Origin: Melastoma dodecandrum
Lineage: Eukaryota > Streptophyta > Magnoliopsida > Myrtales > Melastomataceae
Length of the DNA: 64,000 nucleotides
NCBI GenBank assembly: GCA_029817715.1
Contig: JARUPY010000495.1
Coordinates: 310,001-374,000, forward strand
Direction: 5' to 3'
Notes under the pieces: generated by a model
What the model was told of the DNA's origin: nothing
Database searches by the model: none
What the model saw: the letters and a program-made list of their open reading frames with translations, nothing else
Part shown: one piece after another, positions 22,094 to 32,966 of the stretch
Position numbering within the stretch: position 1 is the first letter of the stretch
Layout of the letters: each line of letters opens with the position of its first letter
Made by a program: the position numbers and the translations under genes

Positions 22094-22895
22094 TATCTAC
22101 AACACAAGAAAAAATTTAATTTATAAATAGTTTTATAAAATCATAGTTTTATAAAAACTCCCACTACAATTTTAATATTGTCCTATAAAAGTAGTAGGAC
22201 CAAGATCCATATTTTCATTAAGTCTAAGCCAGCGTCGGCATAAAACTTACACTTAATTATTTTAGGTAAGCAACTCCTTGCTAATCACATCACATGTGAC
22301 TCTTGGCTCGCTAAAATATCACCATATGTTAACGATCTATTCCTTAAGGTCTAAAACCGTTTTAGCCCCTTGATAGGCAAACCTCACTCTATTTTGCTCG
22401 GCATGTCGGACATACCCCACGACTACTACGGATTGAATACAATGCCCACTTGGGTGGAGCTCATCGCAAATAATCTGTAATTTGAGGCGGATAGAGTAGG
22501 GAAGGAATCAAACCTATTATTTTAGGACATTTAAAAAATAATTAATCATCAGACATATCATGTCTTTTCTTACCTTTCAAAACAGAAATAATTAATCTAA
22601 CCCTTAGATCAATTTTCGTTTTTTTAATTTTATAATTCAAATAATTACATATAATAATTTCAAATCTAAAATTTGTTAATAAAAATATTCCCAACATTTA
22701 GATATAACAATTTTATATCTAAAATCAATTTCTCGTATAATAAAAATCTAAGATTTTGATATAACAACTTTATATCTAAAACCAATTTATTATACCATTA
22801 AAATTTCAGAAACTTCGGAAACGAAAATTAACAATCACGTTCTTCCATAGATTTTAGCATCTCACACGTCTAAAGGCACACCGTATAGACCCAGT
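22094..22895 (-). other. Untranslated leader of copia element
   Basis: AT-rich leader between the primer-binding site and the gag start in element orientation. No open frame is supported. Confidence 0.6.
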
Positions 22896-22907
22896 GCTCT
22901 GATACCA
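22896..22907 (-). other. Primer-binding site of copia element
   Basis: On the minus strand this reads TGGTATCAGAGC, complementary to the 3' end of initiator methionine tRNA, two bases inside the 5' LTR. Confidence 0.9.
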
Positions 22908-22909
22908 AT

Positions 22910-24348
22910 TGAAGGATCCGATCCTCGTCTGTTTAAGATTGATGACATCGAATTTCATAAATTCGGTGAACAACCTAAGGATCTACCTATTCAGAGTGGA
23001 TTAGAACTGATGCTGTGTATAGGGATAAAAATTATACATTTTCTTAGCTACGGATTTGGTTGATAATTCTTCTTTCCGAATCGACGACGAGCCCGATCTA
23101 GTCTTCAAAACGAAAACCTCCAAAGGTATCCACCAAGAACTCGAAAAGATGCCCGAGTGCTTTAGCTAGGAAGCACGCGAAATAAAACCGCTTCGTCTAG
23201 ATCAATTCCTCTGAACCAACCGTTGTTCCGAAGGATATCAATTTTTTTGTCTCCCAATCAAGGTAATAAACGATTTTCTAAAATTGTATATAACAACCCT
23301 ATTGCAAGAGACGATCACTTATAGGAAAGTCTCAGGGTTGATTTTTATTTTACTATTATTTTAAATATAATTTATATCATATATAAATATATTATAATAA
23401 TAGATTACGACCAAAATATCTAGGATTAATTTATGTTATCTCATAACATAAACTGCTCGTCTATAATTAATTATAACTTTTATCATTAATTCAGACATAT
23501 GATCACAGCTATGTGTGACACGGTAAAACATTCTTTCTGTACCTGTTCTTATGCGGTGTGACCCTGTGGGATCCCGTCACTTGGGTTATAGAATTAAACA
23601 ATTTAATTCTAAAATCAAGTTTATGTCTAGCCAACATATATTGATCCCCAAACGACGCAGACAAAATACGCCGGGCAAATTGTGATCCTCAAACAACATA
23701 AACTGATTGTGTCAATTCCTTGTCACATGATGTCCATATAATCACAAGGTAAGAATGTGTCATCCTTGTCGAAGTATATATATTCTCGATTTCCCGAATA
23801 TCGATCTCTTATGATTAACCATTAATCATTGTGCACATGTGATCTCTATTCATCGATGGTCGGTAGACATCATCACTCATCATACGAGGGACAAAGGTTT
23901 CTTGATACGAACACTCTCCACATATACTCCATGTATAATGTAGCAACCACCTTTATTAATCCCAACTTTAGAGATTTTTGATGGCACCAACAAAATACAT
24001 TTTACATATTGAAGAGAACTATCTCAACCATAAAATTCTAGACACACGAAATATCAATAACGCAATGTAATCTTGATATTTCATATTGGGTCATTCCAGT
24101 CACATGACCTGTAAAACATGGTCATAATCTAATCCACACACTAATCTTATTTGATAATTAGTGTCACATTCTAATTATCAAGATTAGGGATTTTAGAGAA
24201 ATCATAATGAAGATAATAGAGTTTTACAACTCAGGTCATCAACCTTCGTGATCCATATATCATGATAACTCAAGGAACGAAATGATAAAATCATCATTTA
24301 TTATAAAATAAACATAAAACTGATTGGCTATGGAACATAATGCTAACA
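22910..24348 (-). repeat. 5' LTR of copia element (1439 bp)
   Basis: It matches 16066-17925 apart from the missing ~373-bp integrase fragment and a ~50-bp deletion near 24100. It ends at 24348 and is followed by CAGTC. Confidence 0.9.
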
Positions 24349-24353
24349 CAGTC
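24349..24353. repeat. Target-site duplication, right (CAGTC)
   Basis: Identical to 16061-16065, on the other side of the copia element. Confidence 0.9.
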
Positions 24354-24936
24354 GTGGTTTCCCATAACCTTCTTGGTAAACGCCCATATTGATCTTCCTA
24401 CAAACTTCACACAGACGCCGCTGTCCATACGTTTTGTTTAACAGAAGCCAACCATGGAACAAAACCACTTATTTAAGACGTTTACCTTTTATAATTATTC
24501 ACTATTAGTTAACAACTGATTATGTAGTTCAGGTTAGTGATTGAAGATATTATTAGGTTATTTCCATAAATTTATTCTTATTACAAGTGTTGTATATTAT
24601 ATGTTATGATATTATATATTATTATATATTTATACTGACTTTAGCGTCTTTCTTATTACGAGAGGCTTTGTGGTCAAACGCATCCCTTTCAAGCTAAGCG
24701 TTCTTTCCATTCTCCCACCACCGCGTTTTTCATTTCTCCATCTTCTATCAACTCTTTTTTGTCGTAATCCTTCGATATTGGTGTTCTAATGATTTGGTGA
24801 TACCAAGAAGACTTAGATCGGAGAACCAAATGTGCGTATTGGTTTGCTTGAGCTGTTTTCATTCACACTTCCCGGGTCAGTATTAACCTCTTCTGTTTTT
24901 TTTTTTATTTTTTGGGCGATTGGTTGAAGGAGACGA
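24354..24936 (+). promoter_or_regulatory. Duplicated spacer and upstream region of copy C
   Basis: This continues the duplicated block interrupted by the copia element and matches about 606-1160. It includes the TATA-like AT stretch (about 24600-24640) and the conserved leader. Confidence 0.45.
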
Positions 24937-25782
24937 ATGGCGTCGATGCCGTTTGTGGCGAGCTTGTTGGATATGTGGGCTGCATGGAACATCCGAGGTT
25001 TCATGATATTGAGCCATTCTATGCAATTGTTTCTTGCTACCGTCTCCCCTCTCCGGAGAAAAACATCAAAACGGTTGGTCATTCTGATGATATGGTCCGC
25101 CTACTTACTAGAGGATTGGGTCGCAATATTCGCTTTCGGGTTGATCACGAACACCAAATTCAAGAATAACGCGACCCTTCAGGAAGTTGACGTTGGCCAA
25201 GATCTCCTGGCCATGTGGTCTGCCTTTCTTCTAATACACCTGGGGGCCCGGATTCTATCACTGCCTATGTATTAGAGGACAATGCACAGTGGCTGCGCCA
25301 CTTGGTCGGCCTGGTTGTCCAGATCCTTGCCTTCCTCAACATCTTTGTTAAGACACTCCCAGATAACAAGCTTCGTGTGCCGACAATCCTAATAGCTATT
25401 GCTGGCTCCATCAAATACGGGGAAAGGACCAGAGCGTTGTACCTTGCAAGCATCGAGAACCTTAAGGAGTCCGTTCTGAAATCGGGCCTCCTCAATCTGA
25501 ACGGCAGAAGTATGAGGCCAGAGGGGGTGGCGGCCCAGTCCAATTCAGATGACAGCAATGATGATCGATGGAGTATCAGGAAGGCATTCCACTACTTCCA
25601 AATTTTCAAGGGTCTGATCTGTGACATGATGCCAAACCAATCCCAGTGGCTCGAGAGCCGAGATTCTTTCCTACACCAGGATCATCGGAATGCAATTGAA
25701 ATTGTGAAGATGGAGCTCAGATTCTTTATGAGGTATTCTATACCAAGATCCTTGCTGCCTACTCCACACAGGGCGTGCTTAA
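24937..25782 (+). pseudogene. DUF4220 family gene, copy C (frameshifted, truncated)
   Basis: The start MASMPFVASLLDMWAAWNIR aligns with copy D. Compared with D, one G is missing from the G-run at about 25242, so the frame moves from 24937-25275 to 25248 onward. A second 1-base deletion at about 25727 (ATTCTTTATG for ATTCTTCTATG) shifts the frame again. Homology ends abruptly at about 25782, in the middle of exon 1, where an unrelated repeat begins. There is no DUF594 exon. About 280 of 670 residues remain in pieces. Upstream sequences are retained. Confidence 0.9.
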
Positions 25783-25785
25783 ATA

Positions 25786-25930
25786 TAATCTCCAAAAACA
25801 TATCCATGACTTGTGGCTTGTCTTAAATATATTTTAAAACCAGAAACAAAAACCTACGATATATATACATATATCATCTTGGACCCGCTTTATATTAATT
25901 CTGCACAAAAATGAAAGTGGAAATTACTTT
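25786..25930. repeat. Dispersed repeat (partner 44706-44856)
   Basis: Matches 44706-44856 over about 145 bases (shared words TCCAAAAACATATC, CTTGTGGCTTGTCTTAA and TTAATTCTGC). It begins exactly where copy C breaks off, so it marks the truncation junction. The family is unknown. Confidence 0.75.
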
Positions 25931-26230
25931 GGGATGAAATCAACTAGATTAGTAAATATATCAATGATTATTTCCTTTTATAGAAGGTTATAAGTCTCCG
26001 GAACCTTTTGACCATCTGTTACTTGCTGGGGACGAAATCCATCATTCTTTGATTGATTCCCAACGGTAACATGATTGACATTATGTTGCCACAATATGGA
26101 AGTGATCTCATATGATTAATATGATTATTACACTAACGTATTAAATCTTTTGTTTGCAGCAAGATACTTTCCATCTACAGCAGCCCGACGTCCTATAAAC
26201 TATTAGCCTAATTTAGATTCGTTTGATTAG

Positions 26231-27180
26231 TTATAAATAGGTTAATTCAACATTATTATAAGTTGATTGAGTGAGGGATTGTATCAGTGTATTAGGGAGA
26301 CGATTACATTCGGTTGAGTTTGCTTTGAGTGTGTCGTTCGTGTTCTTGCCACACCACGGGAGGAGCGTGAGTTATAGAAGGCAGTATCGTGGTGAAGCTT
26401 CTGGGAGAGTGACTTGGAGAGCATTGGAGGGGCGTGTAGTAAGATCTAGGGAGAAGATTGCTGGCTGTGTACGAGCTAACGTGCAGCGACCGAAGTGAAG
26501 GCCAGAACTCTGGGAGCACATAAGGTGACGGATTGACCTGGTTCTGTAACTACATTCTGTTGTGGTTGTGTGCAGGAATGTCTATTCAGTGAGGAGCCGA
26601 AGGGAAGTCTTAACGAGGAGTGGAGCAATCTTGGTGAGGAGCCAAGGAATTATTCAGTGAGGAGCTGAGGGGAAGTCGCAGCGGGTGTGCATGCTTGGTG
26701 AGGAGCCAAGGGATTACTCGGTGAGGAGCCGAGGGGAAGCAGTAGCGGATAGCTGTGCAACTAGGGAGGACACCATCCGAGGAGGATAACGTCCAAACAC
26801 CTGGTTACTATTGTTAGTCACGCTAATCCGTGCAAACTTGTAAAAGTGCGGTCTCTTATGGTGCATGTGCTCTAGAGGGCTGATCATGCATTACCTTCTA
26901 TATCACTAATATGTTCCAATTAGTGATAACCACCCTACACTTTGGGTGAAAGTGGACGTAGGTAGTCTCTATCGAACCACTATAAAACTCGTGTCTCATT
27001 TCCTTTTGTTTGCTAATCATTTCACAAGTGTTAATCGTAGAGAAGCCGCGAACAGATACAGAAGGTTGACTAACAAGTTACAGGAGGTGGAACTACACTT
27101 CTTCTGTTCTACACGTCCGTTTAAATATGAACCTCTAAAATTTCGAAAGTTATCAAAAATTATTCATTTGGTGTGATTGA
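26231..27180 (+). mobile_element. Copia-type LTR relic (+ strand)
   Basis: A TATA box (TATAAATAG at 26232) is followed by a G-rich leader. At 26949-26990 the words GTGGACGTAGGTAGTC and TCGAACCACTATAAAACTC occur, a combination typical of the end of many plant copia LTRs. No internal region or partner LTR was found, so it is a solo LTR or a fragment, with uncertain ends. Open frames at 26271-26498 and 26304-26519 are part of it and not genes. Confidence 0.45.
26587..26745. repeat. Minisatellite, GTGAGGAGCCGAGGGGA-type words
   Basis: Units start at 26587, 26655 and 26719 (periods 68 and 64), each with GTGAGGAGC(C/T)GA and, in the first two, a second GGTGAGGAGCCAAGG half. It lies within the LTR relic. 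Confidence 0.75.
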
Positions 27181-27967
27181 CGACATAAACGACAAATCAC
27201 TTCGGGTTCTGTTCGATCGCCTCTGTAGCAAACATAAACCTCACAAAGGTTTTGTTCTTACAAAAGGTCAAGTCTTCCGCTATTGGGGGTTCAAAGTTTG
27301 TTCAATAATCTTCAAAATTAATTAATAAATATAATAATGTAGAATGGGAAAGGGTTATGACACATCTACCTTTCCAAATCCAAAAGATAGAATCTTCCCG
27401 TTCTAGGGAGGAAAGTAGAAGCTTCCGTGGGGGAAGAAACGAAAGGAGAGAAAAAGGGATTTTTTAAAAATAGTGAAATGACATAAATTGGGGCTTTTTC
27501 TCAAAATAAAATAATCTAAAATGGCTCGTTAAGAATGAATATATGCACGCTGAACACTTATTCGAATACATCATTTGACTTTTTTCAAGTGATACTCATA
27601 CATCGTTTTAATTTTAACTTTTTCATTGTGATCTTTCTATTTGTTTATGAGTTTCCAACTACTATTTTTATATTAATCCCTTGTATTTCCACATTTCTTT
27701 TGAAATTTGATATAAAGCTCATCTTAACATCCTATACTTCAAAAATGTATTATATCTGCATTTGATAAAATTTGCCTCTTAATTATAAAAAAGTAACCAT
27801 AAATAAAATTTTTAGAATCGTTAAATAGTCGAAGGTTTTCTCGAGAGGAAGAGAGAGAGAAGATGTGAGATTTTGTTTCTCAATTTTGAGATCTCGTGTG
27901 TCTGTGAGTGTTGAACAATTATGTCCTTGAAATTCGTGTGTTTTTTTTTACTCCCTTCTTTCCCAGG
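27181..27967. other. Intergenic, AT-rich, no gene recognised
   Basis: The open frame 27535-27765 is low-complexity and phenylalanine-rich. It is not supported as a gene. Confidence 0.45.
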
Positions 27968-29408
27968 AAGCGGCTAACGGTACGTGCACGTAACCGTTAC
28001 GTGCTTTACTAAATTCGACCAAAATTTTAGTAATCATTACTAAAAATCGACTTTTTTTAGTAAAATGATTAGTAAATTACTAAAAAAAGTTAGTAATCGG
28101 TTACTAATTTTTTACTGTTTGGCCATTCGGAAAGTTACTAAACTACGTTTAGTAAATCGGCCGAAAAATTTACTAAACTTTTTAGTAACCGATTACTAAA
28201 AATAACGTTGATTTGACAGTTTTTTTTAGTAATCGTTACTAAAATTTCACTGTTCAACTTTAGTAATCGGTTACTAAAAAGTTTAGTAATTTTTTCCGCC
28301 GATTTACTAAACCTAGTTTAGTAACTTTCCGAATGGTCAAACAGTAAAAAATTAGTAACGGTTACTAAATTTTTGTAGTAAAATTTGTAATACTAGTAAT
28401 TTTCCAGGTAGGCCGTCCGGAGATTTTAGTAATGATTTACTAATTTTGTAAGAAAAATTAGTAAATTACTGTGTAACATAGTAAAGTCGTTAGTAAATTA
28501 TTAAATTTTTAATTTTTTTTTCGTAATCGTTTACTACCTTTTGAACAAAATTCAGTAATCGATTACTAAACTTTTTAGTAATTTTAATAAACTGAACAGT
28601 ACATTCCGAACCTAAAACTGAACCTGTTTTCATTGTGAAATTACCATTTTACCCCTGCGATAAATTACAAAATCGTTTACGAATTTTCAGTCCGAACCTA
28701 TTTATAATTTTACCGCAAGGGTAAAATGGTAATTTCACACTGAAAGTAGGTTCGGTTTTAGGTTCGAAATGTATTGTCCTATTTAGTAAATTACAAAAAA
28801 GTTTAGTAATCGATTACTAAATTTCGTTCAAAAAATAGTAAACGATTACGAAAAAAGGGACGACTTTAGTAATTTACTAAAGACTTTACTATGTTACACA
28901 GTAATTTACTAATTTCTCTTACAAAATTAGTAAATCATTACTAAAATCTCCGGACGGCCTACCTGGAAAATTACTAGTATTACAAATTTTACTACAAAAA
29001 ATTAGTAACCGTTACTAATTTTTCACTGTTTGACCATTTGTAAAGTTACTAAACTAGTTTTTGTAAATCAGCGGAAAAAATTACTAAAGTTTTTAGTAAC
29101 CGATTACTAAAATTGAACAGTGAAATTTTTGTAACGATTACTAAAAAAAACTGTCAAATCAACGTTATTTTTAGTAATCGGTTACTAAAAAGTTTAGTAA
29201 ATTTTTCGGCCGATTTACTTAACGTAGTTTAGTAACTTTCCGAATGGTCAAACAGTAAAAAATTAGTAACCGATTACTAACTTTTTTTAGTAATTTACTA
29301 ATCATTTTACTAAAAAAAGTCGATTTTTAATAATGATTACTAAAATTTTGGTCGAATTTAGTAAAGCACGTAACGGTTACGTGCACATACCGTTAGCCGC
29401 TTCCTCCT
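27968..29408. mobile_element. 1.44-kb near-perfect palindrome (foldback element)
   Basis: The left end GGAAGCGGCTAACGGTACGT and the right end ACCGTTAGCCGCTTCC are inverted copies, and the match continues inward for about 700 bases on each side to a centre near 28690 (arm words GGTTACGTGC, TACTGTTTG, CGGACGGCCTACCTGG). Most of each arm consists of TTAGTAA, GGTTACTAA and GATTACTAA words. Imperfect direct repeats of 8-10 bases flank it (TTCTTTCCCA left, TCCTTTCCCA right), as expected for a transposed foldback element. No coding capacity was found. The superfamily (hAT or Mutator-like) is undecided. Confidence 0.8.
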
Positions 29409-29461
29409 TTCCCACGCCAATCCTCTACATCTACACGCAAGAGGGAATGTTGTTTGAGTGA

Positions 29462-29677
29462 ATGCACTATTTGTTCCTCCTCATTACAACTTCCGATGAA
29501 TATTATTATAACATGAGGGGAGTGAACAATCTGTACCTGTCTCATTTTGTTGCATCGAAACCGCGATTTTGTGTCTCATTTTGTTTTGGTCTCGGATTTG
29601 CAGAGATTCTTACGATCACCACTTGGTTTTGCTCCTTTCCACTTGCTTTATTCTTTCGATCTAGTTATGTAAAATAA
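29462..29677 (+). other. Short ORF, not supported as a gene
   Basis: A 71-codon frame with a hydrophobic composition, just right of the palindrome. No domain or homologue in the window. Recorded only to account for the stretch. Confidence 0.15.
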
Positions 29678-29687
29678 TGTTTTATTA

Positions 29688-29870
29688 TGATTTAAAATAT
29701 TTTTAAAAGACTAAAACATTCCAACATGAGGGGAGGAGTTGCTGCTTTTCACGTGCTCGGGGTTTGGGAAAGATAGGATGGAGATTTTAGTACATTTCTT
29801 CACTTATGACATGACCCACCCCAACCCTCTCTAAAATATTCAACTTTATTTAAACCTTGAAAGAGGTGTC
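29688..29870. repeat. Diverged local duplication (partner 30540-30671 plus 36523-36590)
   Basis: Shared words include ATTTCTTCACTT, TGACATGACCCAC, CCAACCCTCTCTAAAA and GATGGAGAT in the same order. The partner is split at its CCCAC by the CRM-like element. Confidence 0.65.
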
Positions 29871-30009
29871 GCTGAGAATATACCTATTTTACGTGTATCA
29901 TCCATTTACATGAAATAATAATGTTTTATTACGATTTAAGAAATTATATTCCCCCACACACACCACAATGATATCCTTTAAGATATAATATTATTTGTGA
30001 TCACCTCTC

Positions 30010-30017
30010 GTAAGTAC
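30010..30017. repeat. 8-bp target duplication, left (GTAAGTAC)
   Basis: Identical to 30511-30518 on the other side of the MITE. Confidence 0.85.
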
Positions 30018-30510
30018 TAGGGGTGAAAATGAGTTGAGTCGAGACCGAGTACCCCCAGGATCGAGCTCGGCTCGATTAGAAAAAGCTCGAGCTCGATCGA
30101 GCTCAAATAATTGGAGCTCGAACTCGACTCAGTCCAATTATGGAGAGCTCGAGTCGGCTCCAAAAGCTCGAATGTAGATCGAGCCTAAGCTTGGCTTGAA
30201 AGCTCGGCTCGAAAGTTCGAGCTCGATTTCAAAATATACATATATTGAAGTTGGCTCGAACTCGGCTAGGTTGGCTCGAAAATATTATTAGATAATTTAT
30301 TAATTTTTTATTAATAAATTATTAAAATTTATTATATAATATTAGCTCGCGAGCGGCTCGCTAGCCTTCGAGCTGTCAGTGTTTCGGCTCGAGCTCGGCT
30401 CGTTTCGTTAACGAGCCGGCTCCAGCTCGGCTCGACCTCGGTCAAAGTCGAGCTCGAACCGAGCTTTGACCGAGCTCGCTCACGAGCGGCTCGAGTCGTT
30501 TTCACCCCAT
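30018..30510. mobile_element. hAT-like MITE (493 bp), GAGCTCG-rich
   Basis: Terminal inverted repeats TAGGGGTGAAAA and TTTTCACCCCAT with an 8-bp target duplication are hallmarks of non-autonomous hAT elements. The interior is a dense run of GAGCTCG and GGCTCGA words with much self-complementarity. The open frame at 30332-30529 crosses the right end and is not a gene. Confidence 0.9.
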
Positions 30511-30518
30511 GTAAGTAC
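30511..30518. repeat. 8-bp target duplication, right (GTAAGTAC)
   Basis: Identical to 30010-30017. Confidence 0.85.
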
Positions 30519-30539
30519 CCTAAAAACATGAATGATCAC

Positions 30540-30671
30540 CGTTACTTTTTGTTAATATTTTAAAAGATTAAAATAGTTCAACACGAGGGAACATAAAAGA
30601 AGAGTTGTTTTCCCCGTTTAGAAAAGAGTTGATGGAGATTAGTAAATTTCTTCACTTGTGACATGACCCAC
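30540..30671. repeat. Left half of the duplication split by the CRM-like element
   Basis: Homologous to 29688-29830. The homology continues beyond the element at 36523-36590. Confidence 0.6.
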
Positions 30672-31457
30672 TGATACGGGGACGGCAAGGAATAGAAGAT
30701 TTCTAAACCAAAAAACGAATGGTAACGTCACTCAAAAGGATGCGGAATGGAGTGACGCTTGGTATGGACGGAAAATGTGTGGGGTAGGCGGCTGAATGAT
30801 AAAAATGAGGGTTTGAAAAATCAACCTCCACGGATACAGATGCACCACCGTGAAAGAAGACTCGGGTAGACTCGTTTGGCCGTGGATACAGATACACCAC
30901 CACGAACAAGACGAGGGCGAGGCACAACACGGAGGATACAGATACACCACCACCGGTTGATACACTCTACTCAATCCGCACTTGGAAATCCACCAAATGA
31001 AGAACGAGGTTTGAAGGAGAATCCACTCACTTCGGATAAAAGACACTAAGTCTGATATGGGTTTATAATTTGATTCAAAAGCTGATTTTCAAATTAGTAC
31101 AAGGTGCCCATTATATAGGGAACACCTGAAGAAGAAAGTAAAGCCATAATTGGCTTATTGTAAATGCAACAAAGTAAATGCAAAGCATGAATGATAAATG
31201 CATGAATGAGGAATGCGAATCGATTCAGCTTCCTCGAGGCTCTTCATCTTCGAGACTCTTGGCTTGGGCGACTCTTCGTTGATCAATCGCTGATGTCATC
31301 AAGTCGCACCTCCTTGCGTCGCGTCGACTTGCACCTCCTTGCGTCGCGTCGACTTGCAACTCCTTTCGTCGCGATCGTAGCTCAGTCGCAAGCGAGCAAA
31401 GTGACGCCTCTCTTGCTACGCGTCGACGGGAATAAGTTGTCGTCCTTCTTTGTATCA
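30672..31457 (-). repeat. 3' LTR of CRM-like element (786 bp)
   Basis: Runs TGATACAAAGAAGG...CCCCGTATCA in element orientation. It contains two exact 25-bp tandem units (31307-31331 and 31332-31356, CACCTCCTTGCGTCGCGTCG...) with a partial third, and three GGATACAGAT(A/G)CACCACC motifs near 30832-30960. Confidence 0.95.
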
Positions 31458-32966
31458 TCCTCCCCTTGTTGAAAAGAGTTTGTCCTCAAACTCTCGTCGT
31501 CGTCATCCTCCACAAATGGCATGAGATCCTGGACGTTGAATGTGGCAGAAACGCCATAGTCACCTGGAAGATCAATTTTGTAGGCGTTGTCGTTGATGCG
31601 CTCGATGATCTTGAATGGTCCTTCAGCGCGCGGCATGAGCTTGTTCTTCCTCTTGCCTGGGAATCGCTCCTTGCGCAAATGAATCCAAACTAAGTCTCCT
31701 GGCTGAAATATCTTCACTCTTCTTCCGCGATTGGCTCTTTCTGCGTAACGTTGATTGGCCTTCTCGATCTGCACTCGAGTCTTCTCATGGAGCAATCGCA
31801 TCTCCTTAGCGCGCTCTTCAGCATCTCGACTAACTGATCTCAAATCGCTCGCAGGCATTAGTTCAACAGGGACTAAAGGATCGAGTCCGTAAACTACCTT
31901 GAAGGGTGATGACTTCGTTGTCGAACTCGGGGCTCGATTGTATGCGAATTCAGCATGGGCAAGCTTGATGTCCCAATCCTGCTGGTTCTTTGAAACCAAG
32001 GTTCGAAGGATTGCAGCCATAGTGCGATTGACAACCTCCGTTTGTCCATCGGTTTGCGGATGATAAGCTGTGCTGAATATAAGCTTCGTTCCTAACTTGT
32101 GCCACAGTGTCTTCCAAAAGTAGCTTAGGAACTTCGCGTCGCGATCTGAAACGATCGACTTGGGTACTCCATGCAACCTTAGCACTTCTCGAAAGTACAA
32201 ATCGGCTACGTTGGTCGCATCGTCCGTGTTCTGACATGGGATGAAGTGTGCCATCTTCGAAAATCGATCGACCACTACCATGATCGAATCCTTTCTTCGT
32301 TGCGTTCTTGGCAATCCTAGTACAAAATCCATACTCACATGTTCCCATGGTCGCTCTGGGACGGGCAACGGAGTGTAGAGTCCCTGAGGTTGGACACGGC
32401 TCTTCGCTTGCTGGCAAGTCGCACATCTTGCGATTAGTCCTCGCACTTGCTTCTCCATTCGAGGCCAATAGAAATGCTCTTGTATCATTGCCAGCGTTTT
32501 GTCGACTCCAAAATGTCCAGCGATTCCTCCTCCATGGATTTCTCGTATAAGTAGCTCTCTCGTCGAACTCCTTGGAATGCATAGCTTAGAGTCGCGAAAT
32601 AAAAATCCATTCACCTGGTGGAATCGATCGATGGCTTGCTGGGCGCACTGGACGAAGATTGCTCCAAAATCTTCATCGTCCTTGTACAACTCCTTCAAAT
32701 ACCCAAATCCAATCAGCTTTGTCTTCATCGCAGATAGTAAAATCATTTTCCTCGAGAGAACATCTGCGACTACATTCTTCGCGCCTGGTTTGTGTTTCAA
32801 GACAAAGTTGAATGCCTGTAGAAACTCTACCCACTTCGCATGTCGGCGACTAAGCTTGTGCTGACCATTGATGTACTTGAGAGCTTCATGATCGGTGTGC
32901 AACACAAACTCTCTGGGCAGCAAGTAATGACTCCAAGTCTCGAGTACTCGAACAATTGCTAAGACT
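31382..32966 (-). pseudogene. CRM-like pol, RNase H end and integrase
   Basis: The frame (first ATG 32923, open from about 32966) holds the rest of RNase H (FVLHTDHEALKYI, VADVLSRK) and a full integrase. The zinc finger includes CATCQQAK, and the DDE triad is visible in VSMDFVLGLP, IVSDRDAKF and HPQTDGQTEVVNR. The C-terminus has INDNAYKIDLPGDY and VSATFNVQDLMPF, then runs through the polypurine tract and 76 bases into the LTR to a stop at 31382. It is separated from the upstream part only by a 1-base deletion near 32964, so integrase could be made only by reading across that break. Confidence 0.9.
31458..31471 (-). other. Polypurine tract within the pol reading frame
   Basis: On the minus strand this reads CAACAAGGGGAGGA directly before the LTR start TGATAC. 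It is translated as part of FQQGEDD, so the tract is both coding sequence and the plus-strand primer. Confidence 0.85.

Larger units (their letters stand above)
16066..24348 (-). mobile_element. Ty1/copia LTR retrotransposon (8283 bp)
   Basis: It has two LTRs, a 5-bp target duplication, a primer-binding site, a polypurine tract and gag-pol in copia order (protease, integrase, RT, RNase H), all on the minus strand. The long LTRs and the sequence resemble the Angela/Tork group; this lineage call is tentative. Coding is broken by two stops and at least one frameshift. The two LTRs differ by large indels. The insertion split a duplicated DUF4220 unit. Confidence 0.95.

Noticed and set aside
26587..26745. 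Coding repeat (frame 26271-26498)
   Set aside because: The frame does not span the repeat, and the context is an LTR-like sequence.
27968..29408. CRISPR-like or satellite array
   Set aside because: The repeated TTAGTAA words have no regular unit and spacer. The order is palindromic, with one centre.
30703..31472. ORFs within the CRM-like LTRs, on both strands
   Set aside because: They occur in both LTRs because the LTRs are near-identical and show no protein family features.
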